A DNA stretch of 33,627 nucleotides, taken from Chromatiales bacterium (GTDB taxonomy: Bacteria; Pseudomonadota; Gammaproteobacteria; Thiohalospirales; Thiohalospiraceae). The position numbers were made by a program, and so were the translations under genes. This document shows, piece by piece, positions 9,251-17,215 of this stretch. The stretch covers positions 1 to 33,627 of the forward strand of contig JALSHD010000011.1 in NCBI GenBank assembly GCA_026982395.1, in the 5' to 3' direction. How positions within the stretch are numbered: position 1 is the stretch's first letter; each line of letters starts with the position of its first letter. Under the pieces are notes generated by a model. The model saw only the letters and a list, made by a program, of their open reading frames with translations. It searched no databases and had not been told where the DNA came from.

Positions 9251-9359
9251 CAATCAGGCTCGTTTAGTTAGATAGTAGTCCATTAGATTCAGTTCGCCTG
9301 CTGCTGCGATGAGAGCCCCCTGGATACAGAATTCGGTGCAACGCAGGCTTGATCACCGC

Positions 9360-9388
9360 ATTATACCGTTCCTTGCTTGTTCAAGACC
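9360..9388 (-). promoter_or_regulatory. Candidate fabA promoter (-10 TATAAT)
   Basis: Reading the minus strand, a perfect TATAAT lies at 9365-9360, about 110 bases before the fabA start. The -35 region is weak: GTCTTG is found at a 16-base spacing, and TTGAAC lies too close. No palindrome resembling a FabR or FadR operator was found by eye around it. Confidence 0.5.
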
Positions 9389-9935
9389 AGTTTTTGAGCT
9401 GGCCACATTTTTTGGTTGTGCAAATAACAGCCGGTTGGTGCTGCGGCAGTTTCAAGGTGCAGGGCGTAGTCACTGAAATGAATATCGATTGTGACAAGGT
9501 TTGCGTCCGGTGTCTTGCCAATCGGCGGCTGTCGGAGTTGATGCGCTCTCTTTGCCTTATCGGCATGCCTGACCGCAAGGGGAGTCCCACATTCAAAATA
9601 CCGCGAACAGCGTACTCCGGCTAATTGAACTTCCCTGTACCCCCGGGATGATAAATACCGGTGGACCGGTTGGCACTGGAAAAGATGGTTTCCGGTTCTC
9701 GGTCTCTCTGCAACTCGTGCAAATATGCTTTGCCCGGGGCCCCTGATCCAATAGGCAGATAACGGGTCATATGTTTGTCTCGACCCCTCACCGTGAATCG
9801 GCTGTTGTTCAATCCGGTTTTATTCAATTAAGGAAAAGCGTGGTTCCATATTTTCCATTCCCATATATGAGGTTTTTTTACAAGGAGATAAAAGCGTAAG
9901 AACATCTGTTTTTATCGTTCATGACTTTCTCAGTC

Positions 9936-9954
9936 AATGTGAATAATTCACATT
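9936..9954. repeat. Perfect 19-base palindrome, probable operator
   Basis: The arms AATGTGAAT and ATTCACATT are exact reverse complements around one central A. The core is TGTGA-N5-TCACA, one base shorter in spacing than a CRP site. A second smaller dyad, TGACT-N5-AGTCA, lies immediately to the left at 9922-9936. Both are 150-180 bases upstream of the gene at 10102 and are placed like a regulator-binding site for it. Confidence 0.6.
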
Positions 9955-10101
9955 TTTCGGGTGATATTTCATACGGTCTGTTCCCAGCGCATCTGACAAA
10001 CTTGTTTGCGAAAGATGAGCAGAACAAAAACGATTTATCTGTACTGGGAATCTTTTATGGAGTCTATCACAGACACTAACGTCAATATTGGAGGTAACAA
10101 C

Positions 10102-10542
10102 ATGAGCGCCGAAGCTGTATATGATGACATCAGAAGTTATTTGAGACTGACTTCCCGTGTGGTATCCAAGGTTGGAAATCACATCAACGTTGGGGAGAAT
10201 TTCACTCTCAGATTTACGGGTAGCAACTCTGCCTATGCCGCCAATCTTGTTGGCAAGCCAAGGATTGTATTTTTGAAGTCGCGGATCTTCGTTGAGGGAA
10301 CCAAGTTTGCCTCGCCGGTGAATGGTTCAGGCTGGTTCGACTTGCCGGACCAGACACTGTTCCCAGGTGAGTCGAGCTCTGTGGACATCGAGTTTCAGGC
10401 GAACGCCGACCTCGGATGGTGGGATGATATCTGGAGTGCCGAGCATGTTGCCAAGGCCTGGATCCTGGGTGACCTGGATCAGGAGCGCTTCTTTCAGATC
10501 TGGAACTATATCGATGTCCATGAAGAGATCGAAGAGACCTGA
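10102..10542 (+). CDS. Hypothetical protein, 146 residues
   Basis: The gene is well supported by signals: GGAGG at 10090-10094 sits 7 bases before the ATG at 10102, and a rho-independent terminator follows. The protein (MSAEAVYDDIRSY...) is not one I recognise. It has no signal peptide or membrane segment. Its middle (about residues 30-95) alternates short hydrophobic and polar residues with many turns, as in a beta-sandwich. The C-terminal third is rich in Trp and Asp (DLGWWDDIWSAEHV, FFQIWNYIDVHEE) and looks helical and acidic. The frame is open upstream to 10006 with weaker starts at 10006 and 10057, so a longer form is possible. It stands alone between the fabA region and a Crp-type regulator gene, and may be controlled through the palindrome at 9936. 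Confidence 0.7.
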   Translation: MSAEAVYDDIRSYLRLTSRVVSKVGNHINVGENFTLRFTGSNSAYAANLVGKPRIVFLKSRIFVEGTKFASPVNGSGWFDLPDQTLFPGESSSVDIEFQANADLGWWDDIWSAEHVAKAWILGDLDQERFFQIWNYIDVHEEIEET

Positions 10543-10577
10543 TTGACGGTATCAATCCTCTGTAAATAATCTGCTTT

Positions 10578-10627
10578 GGCTGTCCTCCCTGCGGTTTTTT
10601 TGTCAGGGTGGGCAGCCCGTTTTTTTG
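10578..10627 (+). terminator. Rho-independent terminator
   Basis: An inverted repeat pairs GGCTGTCCTCCCTG (10578-10591) with CAGGGTGGGCAGCC (10604-10617), 12 of 14 positions, around a T-rich loop. A run of seven T residues follows at 10620-10626. It ends transcription from the gene at 10102. Confidence 0.75.
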
Positions 10628-10665
10628 GGGTTGTTCAATGAAGAGAAATGAATGTTACCAAAAAA

Positions 10666-11343
10666 TTATCCGGGCAGATTGCGGGGAAGCTCCTTGATGA
10701 TGGAGATCTGTTTCTTATCCACCTCAATGTAACCGCCGTCCTGAAGTTTTTTTATTATTCGGCTGACCATTTCCCGCCCTGAACCAACCATGCCCGCAAT
10801 CTCCTGGTGGGTCAGGCGTTGAAGAATGATCTGTTTGCCGTTTTGTTGTACCGCCATATTTGTCAGTTTGATGCGCACACGCTGATAAACGGTTTTCAGT
10901 GCACAGTCCGCCAGCTCTTCAGTGAGGGAACGGATCCGTTTGCTCATACTGCGAATTAGCTTGACTGCAATTTCCGGTTTTGCATGCAGGCACTGTTCAA
11001 ATTTTTTCCGTGAAACATAGGTTAGCCGTGACTCTTCCACTGTCGCTACCGATGCGGAGCGTGGTTCTTCATCAATGAGCGACAGCTCGCCAAAATACTC
11101 ACCGGGTCCTTCATAACGGAGAATGATCTCTGCGCCATATTCGTCACTTATATATACCTTTACCCGTCCATTCTGAACAATGTACAGGCAATCACTTTCA
11201 TCACCTCTGTTTATGATGATGCTGTTCCTTGAATAACTGCGTGTCTGGCCGTAACTTGCCATAAGGGAGATATCTTCTTGCGACAGTTCTGAAAAAAGTG
11301 GTTCACTTCTGGTCATAATGCTCTCAATACATTGCTGTGCCAT
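10666..11343 (-). CDS. Crp/Fnr-family transcriptional regulator, CRP-like
   Basis: A 225-residue cytoplasmic regulator with an N-terminal cyclic-nucleotide-binding beta-roll and a C-terminal winged helix. The phosphate-binding cassette reads GELSLIDEEPRSASV, keeping the Gly-Glu and Arg-Ser residues that contact cAMP in E. coli CRP. A long dimer helix follows (about residues 125-150). The recognition helix GSGREMVSRIIKKL keeps the Arg-Glu-x-x-x-Arg set that in CRP reads TGTGA. No Cys cluster for an FNR iron-sulfur centre is seen at the N-terminus. It is divergent from tpsB, in the same locus as a nucleotide cyclase. A cAMP-responsive activator is inferred; cGMP or another ligand is possible, since the position matching CRP Thr127 is Leu and that of Ser128 is Thr. 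Confidence 0.88.
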   Translation of the reverse strand: MAQQCIESIMTRSEPLFSELSQEDISLMASYGQTRSYSRNSIIINRGDESDCLYIVQNGRVKVYISDEYGAEIILRYEGPGEYFGELSLIDEEPRSASVATVEESRLTYVSRKKFEQCLHAKPEIAVKLIRSMSKRIRSLTEELADCALKTVYQRVRIKLTNMAVQQNGKQIILQRLTHQEIAGMVGSGREMVSRIIKKLQDGGYIEVDKKQISIIKELPRNLPG

Positions 11344-11375
11344 TCAGAGGCTGACATTAAACTCCTGAATTGACC

Positions 11376-11381
11376 TATAAT
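11376..11381 (+). promoter_or_regulatory. Candidate -10 box of the tpsB promoter
   Basis: A perfect TATAAT lies 31 bases before the ATG at 11413. No strong -35 hexamer is spaced correctly (CTGACA at 11351 is 19 bases away). If used, transcription would begin near 11388, which rules out the upstream ATG at 11380 and supports 11413 as the start of tpsB. Confidence 0.45.
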
Positions 11382-11412
11382 GCAAGTTTCGGAAAACAAA
11401 TCCTGGCTGACC

Positions 11413-13104
11413 ATGAAGTCCATTTCCATTCAATGTGCTCGACTGTTTTTCTCTGTTGTTCTGCTGTCGGGGGAGGTGGTTTCCGAGCCTGCCGGATTGC
11501 GTCCTGACTTCCCTGTACCGGAAAAAACAGGTGGTGATCTATCCCCCATCCCCGACTACACACCGGGCGTTCCGCCAACCCGTAAAATCGTTCTTCCGCC
11601 AGTGACACAGGAGGCGGACTCCGTCCTTTCCCGGCAGATAAGCGTTGTTGTCGAACGGATTCTGTTGTCTGGTAATACGGTGTTCTCGGCTGCAAAATTG
11701 AAGGAGGTTACGGAGCCGTATGTGGGGCGTGAAATAACCACTGATGAACTGCACTCCCTGCGCAGAGAGCTGACGTTGTACTACATCGAACGTGGTTATA
11801 TAAATTCAGGAGCGGTTATTCCAGATCAGAATATTTCTGACGGGGTAATAACCATCCGTATTATTGAAGGGCGACTGGCTGGCATCCGGGTAACGGGTAA
11901 TAACAGGCTGCATGAAGAGTATGTGCGCAGCCGCCTTGCGCTACCTGAGCACAAACCGCTTTATTTTCCGGAACTGCAGGAGAAGGTGGAGTTGCTCCAT
12001 CGGGACCGCCTGATTCACCGGATCAATGCCCATTTGGTTCCGGGATTACGGCGTGGCGAGGCGGTGCTGGAGGTGACGGTTGAGGAGCGAAAGCCCTATG
12101 CCTTCGGAGTATCGTTTAATAACCGGCGCTCGCCCAGCGTGGGTGAGCTGCGGGGTGAGATATGGGGTTCCTGGCTGAACATTTCCGGTTACGGGGATGC
12201 TGTCAGTTTTCGATATGGTATGACAGAAGGGTTGAAGGATATCGCTGTCGACTATGAGCTTCCCCTCGGTGGTCGGGATACCCGTTTTGGACTGCACGCC
12301 AGCCGCAGTGACTCGGCGATTATTGAGGAGCCCTTTGATGCTATCGATATAACCAGCGAGACAGAAAATTTCGGTCTTGATTTCAGCCATCCATTCCGGC
12401 TCACGACGGGAGGTCGCTTCAGCGGTTCCATTGCGCTGGAACGGCGCCATAGTAAAACCGTTTTTCTTCAGAACGAACCCTATCCTTCCCCGGGTTCAGA
12501 GAATGGTAAAACCACGGTTGCTGTATTGCGAATCGGGCAAGAGTGGTTGAGCCGGCGTAGTGACCGGGTGCTGGCGGTGAGATCCCGCTTCAGTTTCGGA
12601 CTCGATGCGCTCGGCGCCACTATCAATCGGGGTAATACTCCCGACGCACGGTTCAGCTCCTGGCTGGGACAGTTTCAATGGGTGCAACGTCTGTCAGAGC
12701 GGGGAACTCAGCTGGTGGTGCGCAGCGATCTGCAGTTGACCAACGAACCGCTGCTACCGCTGGAGCAGTTCGGTATCGGAGGGGTAACCAGCGTGCGCAG
12801 TTACCGGGAGAATCTGATGGTTCGGGACAGGGGATGGTCGGGAACCGTTGAGGTCCGCGTTCCCGTTGCAAATCGTACACTGCAACTGGCTGCTTTTTAC
12901 GACATCGGTGGCGGGGAAAATGTTGTGGGTTCCAGCCCGAAACTGAAGAATATTTCCAGCGCCGGGCTTGGCCTGCGATGGGAGCCGAATCGCTATATTT
13001 ACAGTCAGCTTTACTGGGGTTATGCCCTCAAGGATGTGGATGTAAGAAAAGCGAACAGTCTGCAGGATTCGGGGTTCCATTTCAGCGTTGATGTCAATCT
13101 GTAG
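11413..13104 (+). CDS. TpsB / ShlB-FhaC-family two-partner secretion transporter
   Basis: An outer-membrane Omp85-type transporter of about 563 residues that exports a TpsA partner across the outer membrane. A signal peptide starts MKSISIQCARLFFSVVLLSG. A Pro-rich linker leads to the POTRA region (about residues 70-230: VERILLSGNTVFSAAKL, RRELTLYYIERGYINSGAVIP, GRLAGIRVTGNNRL). The beta-barrel follows to the C-terminus and contains the family loop motif IGGVTSVRSYREN, equivalent to VRGY in FhaC. The last strand ends in an aromatic-rich tail (FHFSVDVNL). The ATG at 11413 is preferred to that at 11380 because it begins the signal peptide cleanly and lies after the -10 box. The only TpsA in the window is the convergent gene whose stop is 7 bases away. 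Confidence 0.9.
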   Translation: MKSISIQCARLFFSVVLLSGEVVSEPAGLRPDFPVPEKTGGDLSPIPDYTPGVPPTRKIVLPPVTQEADSVLSRQISVVVERILLSGNTVFSAAKLKEVTEPYVGREITTDELHSLRRELTLYYIERGYINSGAVIPDQNISDGVITIRIIEGRLAGIRVTGNNRLHEEYVRSRLALPEHKPLYFPELQEKVELLHRDRLIHRINAHLVPGLRRGEAVLEVTVEERKPYAFGVSFNNRRSPSVGELRGEIWGSWLNISGYGDAVSFRYGMTEGLKDIAVDYELPLGGRDTRFGLHASRSDSAIIEEPFDAIDITSETENFGLDFSHPFRLTTGGRFSGSIALERRHSKTVFLQNEPYPSPGSENGKTTVAVLRIGQEWLSRRSDRVLAVRSRFSFGLDALGATINRGNTPDARFSSWLGQFQWVQRLSERGTQLVVRSDLQLTNEPLLPLEQFGIGGVTSVRSYRENLMVRDRGWSGTVEVRVPVANRTLQLAAFYDIGGGENVVGSSPKLKNISSAGLGLRWEPNRYIYSQLYWGYALKDVDVRKANSLQDSGFHFSVDVNL

Positions 13105-13111
13105 CAGAAAA

Positions 13112-15433
13112 TTACCAGCATCCCCCTGCCATCTTTTTTGACAACAGATTCAGCGTGCTGTTTCCTGTCGAATCGGCTGTTGAACTCTTGTTGCTGCTTC
13201 TTGCTGGCTCTTTCAGATAGGAGATACTCCCGGTCAACAGGTTGTCCGGGGTTGTCATATTATTTTCCGATTCGATCACAAAGCTGCTGCTGTTGCCGGT
13301 AGTGCGTGTCGAACAGCGGCTGCTCAATAATGCCGATGCATCAAGAAAAGATTCAGGCAGCTGCAGGATTCCAGTGGTGGCATCCACATCGGGAGTGGTG
13401 ACGGTAACGCTTCCATCAATCCCTGCCGATCCTGCCGAGGCGTCAATTGTGCTGTCAGAGGAGATCAGATGAGAATAGGCCTTGATACTGATATTTCCTC
13501 CAGCACCTTTTCTCGCATTGGCTCGAATCTCGCTGGAACTGCCCAGGACAACAAGGTTTGAATCGATATCTTCATTGATTGAGATATCACCCCCATTGCC
13601 TCGACCATCAGCGACAGAGGTTGAAATGGTAGACTGATTGCTCATACGGAACAGTCTGCCGCTGCGGATAACGATGTCGCCGGCATCCGTTTGCCGGGTA
13701 TTCAGACTAATCTGGCTGTGGTCGAGAAGAAAACTGTCAGTAGCCCTGATTGAGATGCTGCCGGATTTTCCGGAGTCCGTGTTGCCGGTGTCGCTGGGTG
13801 AACTTGCCGCTTCGGATTGACTTTCCGCAGTAAGATTTGCTCCATTGGTGATATCAATCTTTCTTCCGTTGACCGTGATGTTTCCTCCCTTGCCGGTTGC
13901 CGAGGTGAGGGCGCTGATCTTTATGCCATCGGTGATCAGAACATCAACCCCCGTGGTCCCGATAGCAATGTTACCGGCGTTCCCGGTGGCCTCCGATGTG
14001 CTGTTCGCTGATACAGTGCCGCTCCCTTTGATAACGAGATTTTTCTCCCCGGGGAGAATCAAGATATTTCCGGCATCACCGATCCCTGTGGTTTCACTCT
14101 GAATTCCCGGCTCTTCACCTTCGATTTCAACGGTGTTGGCCCTGATGAGTATGGCACCGCCGCTACCATTTCCCGAGGCCCGGTTGATAATCTGGCCACC
14201 ATTTGTTGCGGATACCCTGTCCGCGGTCAGGTTGATGTCACCTGCCTTGGCAGCACTGCCGAATCCCGAGCTGGTTGCCCGCAGTGTTCCCCCGTCATCG
14301 ATATTGATGGTGGAGTTTCTGGCAACAATGGAAATATCTCCCGCCCTGCCTCCCCCGGTTGCGCTACTGTTAATCTCGCTTCCGGTTGGAATACCACCTT
14401 TGGAGATGCCGGCAATGACAACGTTACCCTTTCTGACCGTAATTTCGATATTGGCGGCTGTGTTACCCCCTGATGCGGCGGTGGTAATTCCACCACCATC
14501 TGTCAACAAAAGAGTGTCAGACAGATCAATAGAAATTCTTCCCTTGTCCCCGCTGTTCTTCATTTTTATTTTTGTGCGGTTTCCCTCTATCAGCAGTGCT
14601 TCCGCCTGGATCTGTATGGAGCTTCCATCCCCGGTTCCCCTGATTACAGATCCCTCTCTGAGAGTGACCTTGCCAAGATCGGTATATTCGCCATTGGAAG
14701 CCGGCAGGGTTCCATCAATACTCATTACTCCGTCAGCGTTGGCGCGGGACAGCAGTTTTATCTCTCCTCCGTTTGCCTTGAGGGTGGCACCGTTGTCAAT
14801 AGTGATATTCCCGGCCGACATCGACAGCACCTGCCCCTCCCCGATTTCGAGCCTGGCGCCATCCACAGTGATGGCGGAAGCATTATCAAGAAACCCGAAT
14901 GCGGTGACCGGTGCGGAGGAGAGGGAATTTTCACCGTCTGCGTTGACAGAAAAGGTGGAGCCGTCCTGGAACTGTATGGTCTCTGCAGTGGTGGCATAAA
15001 ATGATCCGCCCACCTCAAGTTTTGCGCCGGCACCAAAAACCATCCCGGCCGGATTGATCAGGAACAGATTTGCATTACCGTATTCGCGGCTGCTGATCTC
15101 CCCGTCAATCTTGGACAATCCTCCTGTTACATGGGTGATGATGTTTTCTATTGGTTGGGACGAAATATTCCGGAAATAGGCCGCATGATCTTTGCCGATA
15201 CTGAATTTTTCAAAACTGTGGAAAAGATTTCCCCCCTTCACTCTCCCTCCGGAGATGTTGATCCGGTTAACGGAATCTCCGTCCGGGGAAACCAGTGTGT
15301 TCCCGGACGGAGATATCTCTGTTGTTACCTCGCCGTATGCGCTACCGGCGGGCAGCAACAGCAGCGAGAATAACAGGGGCGTGACGACACCCGGACAAGG
15401 AAAAATGGATGCCCTCTTACGGAAGAAGTTCAT
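13112..15433 (-). CDS. TpsA-type exoprotein with filamentous-haemagglutinin N-terminal domain
   Basis: A 773-residue secreted protein. The N-terminus carries a signal peptide (to about residue 34, SAYGEV). The haemagglutination-activity / TPS domain follows, with VKGGNLFHSFEKFSIG and the typical NANLFLINPAGMVFGAGAKLEVGGSFYATT segment that docks with TpsB. The rest is a long repetitive beta-helix rich in Gly, Asn, Ser and Thr, with recurring GDI/GNI-type turns. The end has LLSSRCS...SSSFVIESENN...PDNLL, resembling the conserved end of haemagglutinin-like proteins found beside CHAT genes in cyanobacteria. It is the last gene of the CHAT operon, 11 bases after the beta-helix gene, with AGGA before the ATG. 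It is probably exported by the TpsB encoded convergently and displayed or released as an adhesin-like fibre. Confidence 0.9.
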   Translation of the reverse strand: MNFFRKRASIFPCPGVVTPLLFSLLLLPAGSAYGEVTTEISPSGNTLVSPDGDSVNRINISGGRVKGGNLFHSFEKFSIGKDHAAYFRNISSQPIENIITHVTGGLSKIDGEISSREYGNANLFLINPAGMVFGAGAKLEVGGSFYATTAETIQFQDGSTFSVNADGENSLSSAPVTAFGFLDNASAITVDGARLEIGEGQVLSMSAGNITIDNGATLKANGGEIKLLSRANADGVMSIDGTLPASNGEYTDLGKVTLREGSVIRGTGDGSSIQIQAEALLIEGNRTKIKMKNSGDKGRISIDLSDTLLLTDGGGITTAASGGNTAANIEITVRKGNVVIAGISKGGIPTGSEINSSATGGGRAGDISIVARNSTINIDDGGTLRATSSGFGSAAKAGDINLTADRVSATNGGQIINRASGNGSGGAILIRANTVEIEGEEPGIQSETTGIGDAGNILILPGEKNLVIKGSGTVSANSTSEATGNAGNIAIGTTGVDVLITDGIKISALTSATGKGGNITVNGRKIDITNGANLTAESQSEAASSPSDTGNTDSGKSGSISIRATDSFLLDHSQISLNTRQTDAGDIVIRSGRLFRMSNQSTISTSVADGRGNGGDISINEDIDSNLVVLGSSSEIRANARKGAGGNISIKAYSHLISSDSTIDASAGSAGIDGSVTVTTPDVDATTGILQLPESFLDASALLSSRCSTRTTGNSSSFVIESENNMTTPDNLLTGSISYLKEPARSSNKSSTADSTGNSTLNLLSKKMAGGCW

Positions 15434-15444
15434 GAAGCATTTTC

Positions 15445-16440
15445 CTATTCACAATGATTTCTATTTTCATCACTGGAAATCAAACGAATGTCCCCTGCCG
15501 GTTTTCTGCAATAAGCATCCGCCTCTTCGATAAACAGCTCCAGTCCACTGTTATTACTGGTTTCCAGTGCGCCTGATACAAACATGGTTGACTCATAGAC
15601 ATGCACTCCCGATCCCGTGTTTCCTTCGGCGGAAATGGCGCCGTTGCCGGTGACCGTAATGGTAGATTCATTCCCCACATACAGTCCGGCATAGTAGCCG
15701 TTGTCGGCAAGCGTTAGCCGTCCTTCGGTGATCAGATCGCTGCTCAATACGTACATGCCAACCCAGCCGTTGCCGACGGAAGAGACCGCGCCGCAAACCA
15801 CCATGGTGTTGTCCTCCAGGGCGGCAGTACATGTCCCTGAATCGCCTCCGTCATTCAGCAGCTTGTCGACGCAGGAGCAGGGGTATGAGAAATCATCTGC
15901 AACCGCTTCTCCAATGGGGGAAAGGTTGAAAGAGAGAGGGGCGCTTTCACCAGCGGGTTTCTGCTGCTTGATATCCGGATTTGGCTCGCCCTTGCCAGGT
16001 AGCTTGCCGGTTTTGCTGACAACGATTCCGTTTCTTGTGTTCTCGGTTACGATGACATCTTTCAGGACGGTTTTTGCACCGAGCCCGGATGTTATTCCCA
16101 GTTTTCCGTTTTTCACCGTCAGGCCATTTATAACGACACCTTTTGCTCCCTTGATGGTCAGCACAGGACGGTTATTGCCCTTGCCATCGATAACCGCTGT
16201 TCCCTTGCCGTCAATAATAATAGCGTCCCGGGTAACCACCACGGCTTTGTTCTCCCTGCAGGTTCCGTTAACGATGATCCGCGTTCCGCTCCTGCTTTCC
16301 GCCACGAACTCGGACAGTGAATCGCCGTCATCGCAGTTCACCGTTTTCGTGGTTTGTGAAGTCTGGCATTCCGCCAGTATCAGAAAAACAAGAATCAGCA
16401 GAATAAGCAACAACACGATAATTACCGTTCTCAATTTCAT
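15445..16440 (-). CDS. Membrane-anchored or exported beta-helix repeat protein
   Basis: A 331-residue protein beginning MKLRTVIIVLLLILLILVF, a strong hydrophobic segment followed by ECQ; this could be a signal anchor, a signal peptide or a poor lipoprotein site. The region at about residues 55-150 (IIDGKGTAVIDGKG, GVVINGLTVKNGKLGI) and the region at about 225-310 (GYYAGLYVGNESTITVTGNG, GSGVHVYEST) look like coils of a right-handed parallel beta-helix of the pectate-lyase type. No catalytic residues can be assigned, so a structural or binding role is as likely as enzyme activity. Paired Cys residues (CSCVDK, TCTA, VVCG) suggest disulfides and thus an exported protein. AGGAG precedes the ATG; the longer frame up to 16512 is not preferred. 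It lies inside the CHAT-TpsA operon. Confidence 0.75.
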   Translation of the reverse strand: MKLRTVIIVLLLILLILVFLILAECQTSQTTKTVNCDDGDSLSEFVAESRSGTRIIVNGTCRENKAVVVTRDAIIIDGKGTAVIDGKGNNRPVLTIKGAKGVVINGLTVKNGKLGITSGLGAKTVLKDVIVTENTRNGIVVSKTGKLPGKGEPNPDIKQQKPAGESAPLSFNLSPIGEAVADDFSYPCSCVDKLLNDGGDSGTCTAALEDNTMVVCGAVSSVGNGWVGMYVLSSDLITEGRLTLADNGYYAGLYVGNESTITVTGNGAISAEGNTGSGVHVYESTMFVSGALETSNNSGLELFIEEADAYCRKPAGDIRLISSDENRNHCE

Positions 16441-16474
16441 TTTTTCTCTCCTGTTAATCTCGATATGAATAAAG

Positions 16475-17215
16475 TCAGTGCGTTGGCAGATCAACCTGGC
16501 CAAGCAGATCACGCCACGCGGATTTCAACTGTTGATTGTCAACGCTGTCTGTCAGGGCCTGATAGAGAACGGCTACTGCGTCATACCAGATCCCGTTGTG
16601 GGCATAACCCCTGGCCCGGGTCATGGGGTCGTCACTCTGTTTCGCTACAAGGAGTCGTTCATCTGCGGGAACCCGTTTGATATATGATTTGACAACCAGA
16701 TCTCCGGAGCTGCTCTTCTCCTGTTCACACAACATCCGCACGGACCACTCGTAGATCTTTCCTGTCTGAAGGTAAACATCATGATCCGCAATGGAGATGA
16801 AATATACGCCGGGATCAGTTGATTCCGGCAGGCGCAATTCAAGCAGGGGTTCTGCCGCATCATCGCTGCTCAAGGTAAACACCATTGGGGCGTCGGTGGC
16901 GGGGGAGATGTGCCAGTAGAGTTGCGGTTGTTCCTGCGCGGTAAGGGCCACATGCTCGGGGGCCAGAAGTGTTACGGCGGGAAGTCCGCCGCATCCTCGT
17001 GTTCCACCCTGGCTGGTGCGGATTTTCGGGGTTGGGCGCAGCGGCTTCGGCGGGATGTAGGGAACCAGCCGTGTTTGCGGTTTTTCCGCCGGTGTGCTCT
17101 GTTGCCGGGGATCTTTTTCAACCGCCTTTTTTTCGCTGGAGGCGTTACTCTGCAACGGAACCAGAACGCTTGTTACAAGCACCGTCAGAAAGATAAAATG
17201 GTAAACCGGTTTCAT
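16475..17215 (-). CDS. DUF928-family exported protein
   Basis: A 246-residue protein with a signal peptide (MKPVYHFIFLTVLVTSVLV...SNASS). The body resembles DUF928: a Pro-rich entry (VPYIPPKPLRPTPKIR), a RGCGG segment, then TLLAPEHVALTAQEQPQLYWHISPATD, a middle with VYFISI, and ..GKIYEWSVRMLCEQEKSSSGDLVVKSYIKRV. Two conserved Cys may form a disulfide. The function of DUF928 is unknown; family members in cyanobacteria commonly lie beside CHAT, CHASE2 and haemagglutinin genes, as here. The ATG at 17215 overlaps the stop of the cyclase gene by ATGA, so the two are translationally coupled. An earlier in-frame ATG at 17299 lies inside the cyclase gene and would spoil the signal peptide. Confidence 0.78.
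   Translation of the reverse strand: MKPVYHFIFLTVLVTSVLVPLQSNASSEKKAVEKDPRQQSTPAEKPQTRLVPYIPPKPLRPTPKIRTSQGGTRGCGGLPAVTLLAPEHVALTAQEQPQLYWHISPATDAPMVFTLSSDDAAEPLLELRLPESTDPGVYFISIADHDVYLQTGKIYEWSVRMLCEQEKSSSGDLVVKSYIKRVPADERLLVAKQSDDPMTRARGYAHNGIWYDAVAVLYQALTDSVDNQQLKSAWRDLLGQVDLPTH

Larger units (their letters stand above)
9251..10101. other. Gene-poor region upstream of fabA
   Basis: About 850 bases without a gene I can support. Short open frames occur on both strands (for example 9349-9624 plus and 9621-9827 minus), but they lack good ribosome sites and recognisable sequence. No tRNA fold was seen. The left part carries the fabA promoter. The right part, from about 9830, becomes AT-rich and carries the dyad symmetries at 9922-9954 and the leader of the small gene starting at 10102. 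Confidence 0.5.

Noticed and set aside
9349-9827. Two short frames (9349-9624 plus, 9621-9827 minus) in the gene-poor region
   Set aside because: No ribosome sites, no recognisable protein features, and the first starts at the fabA promoter.
11336-11351. CRP-type site in front of the Crp/tpsB divergent pair
   Set aside because: Only one half (TGTGC) resembles the motif and the other half is absent, so autoregulation is not supported.
14133-14999. Plus-strand open frame of 288 codons
   Set aside because: It is the mirror of the repetitive TpsA beta-helix; its Pro/Leu/Ser-rich product is typical of such shadows.
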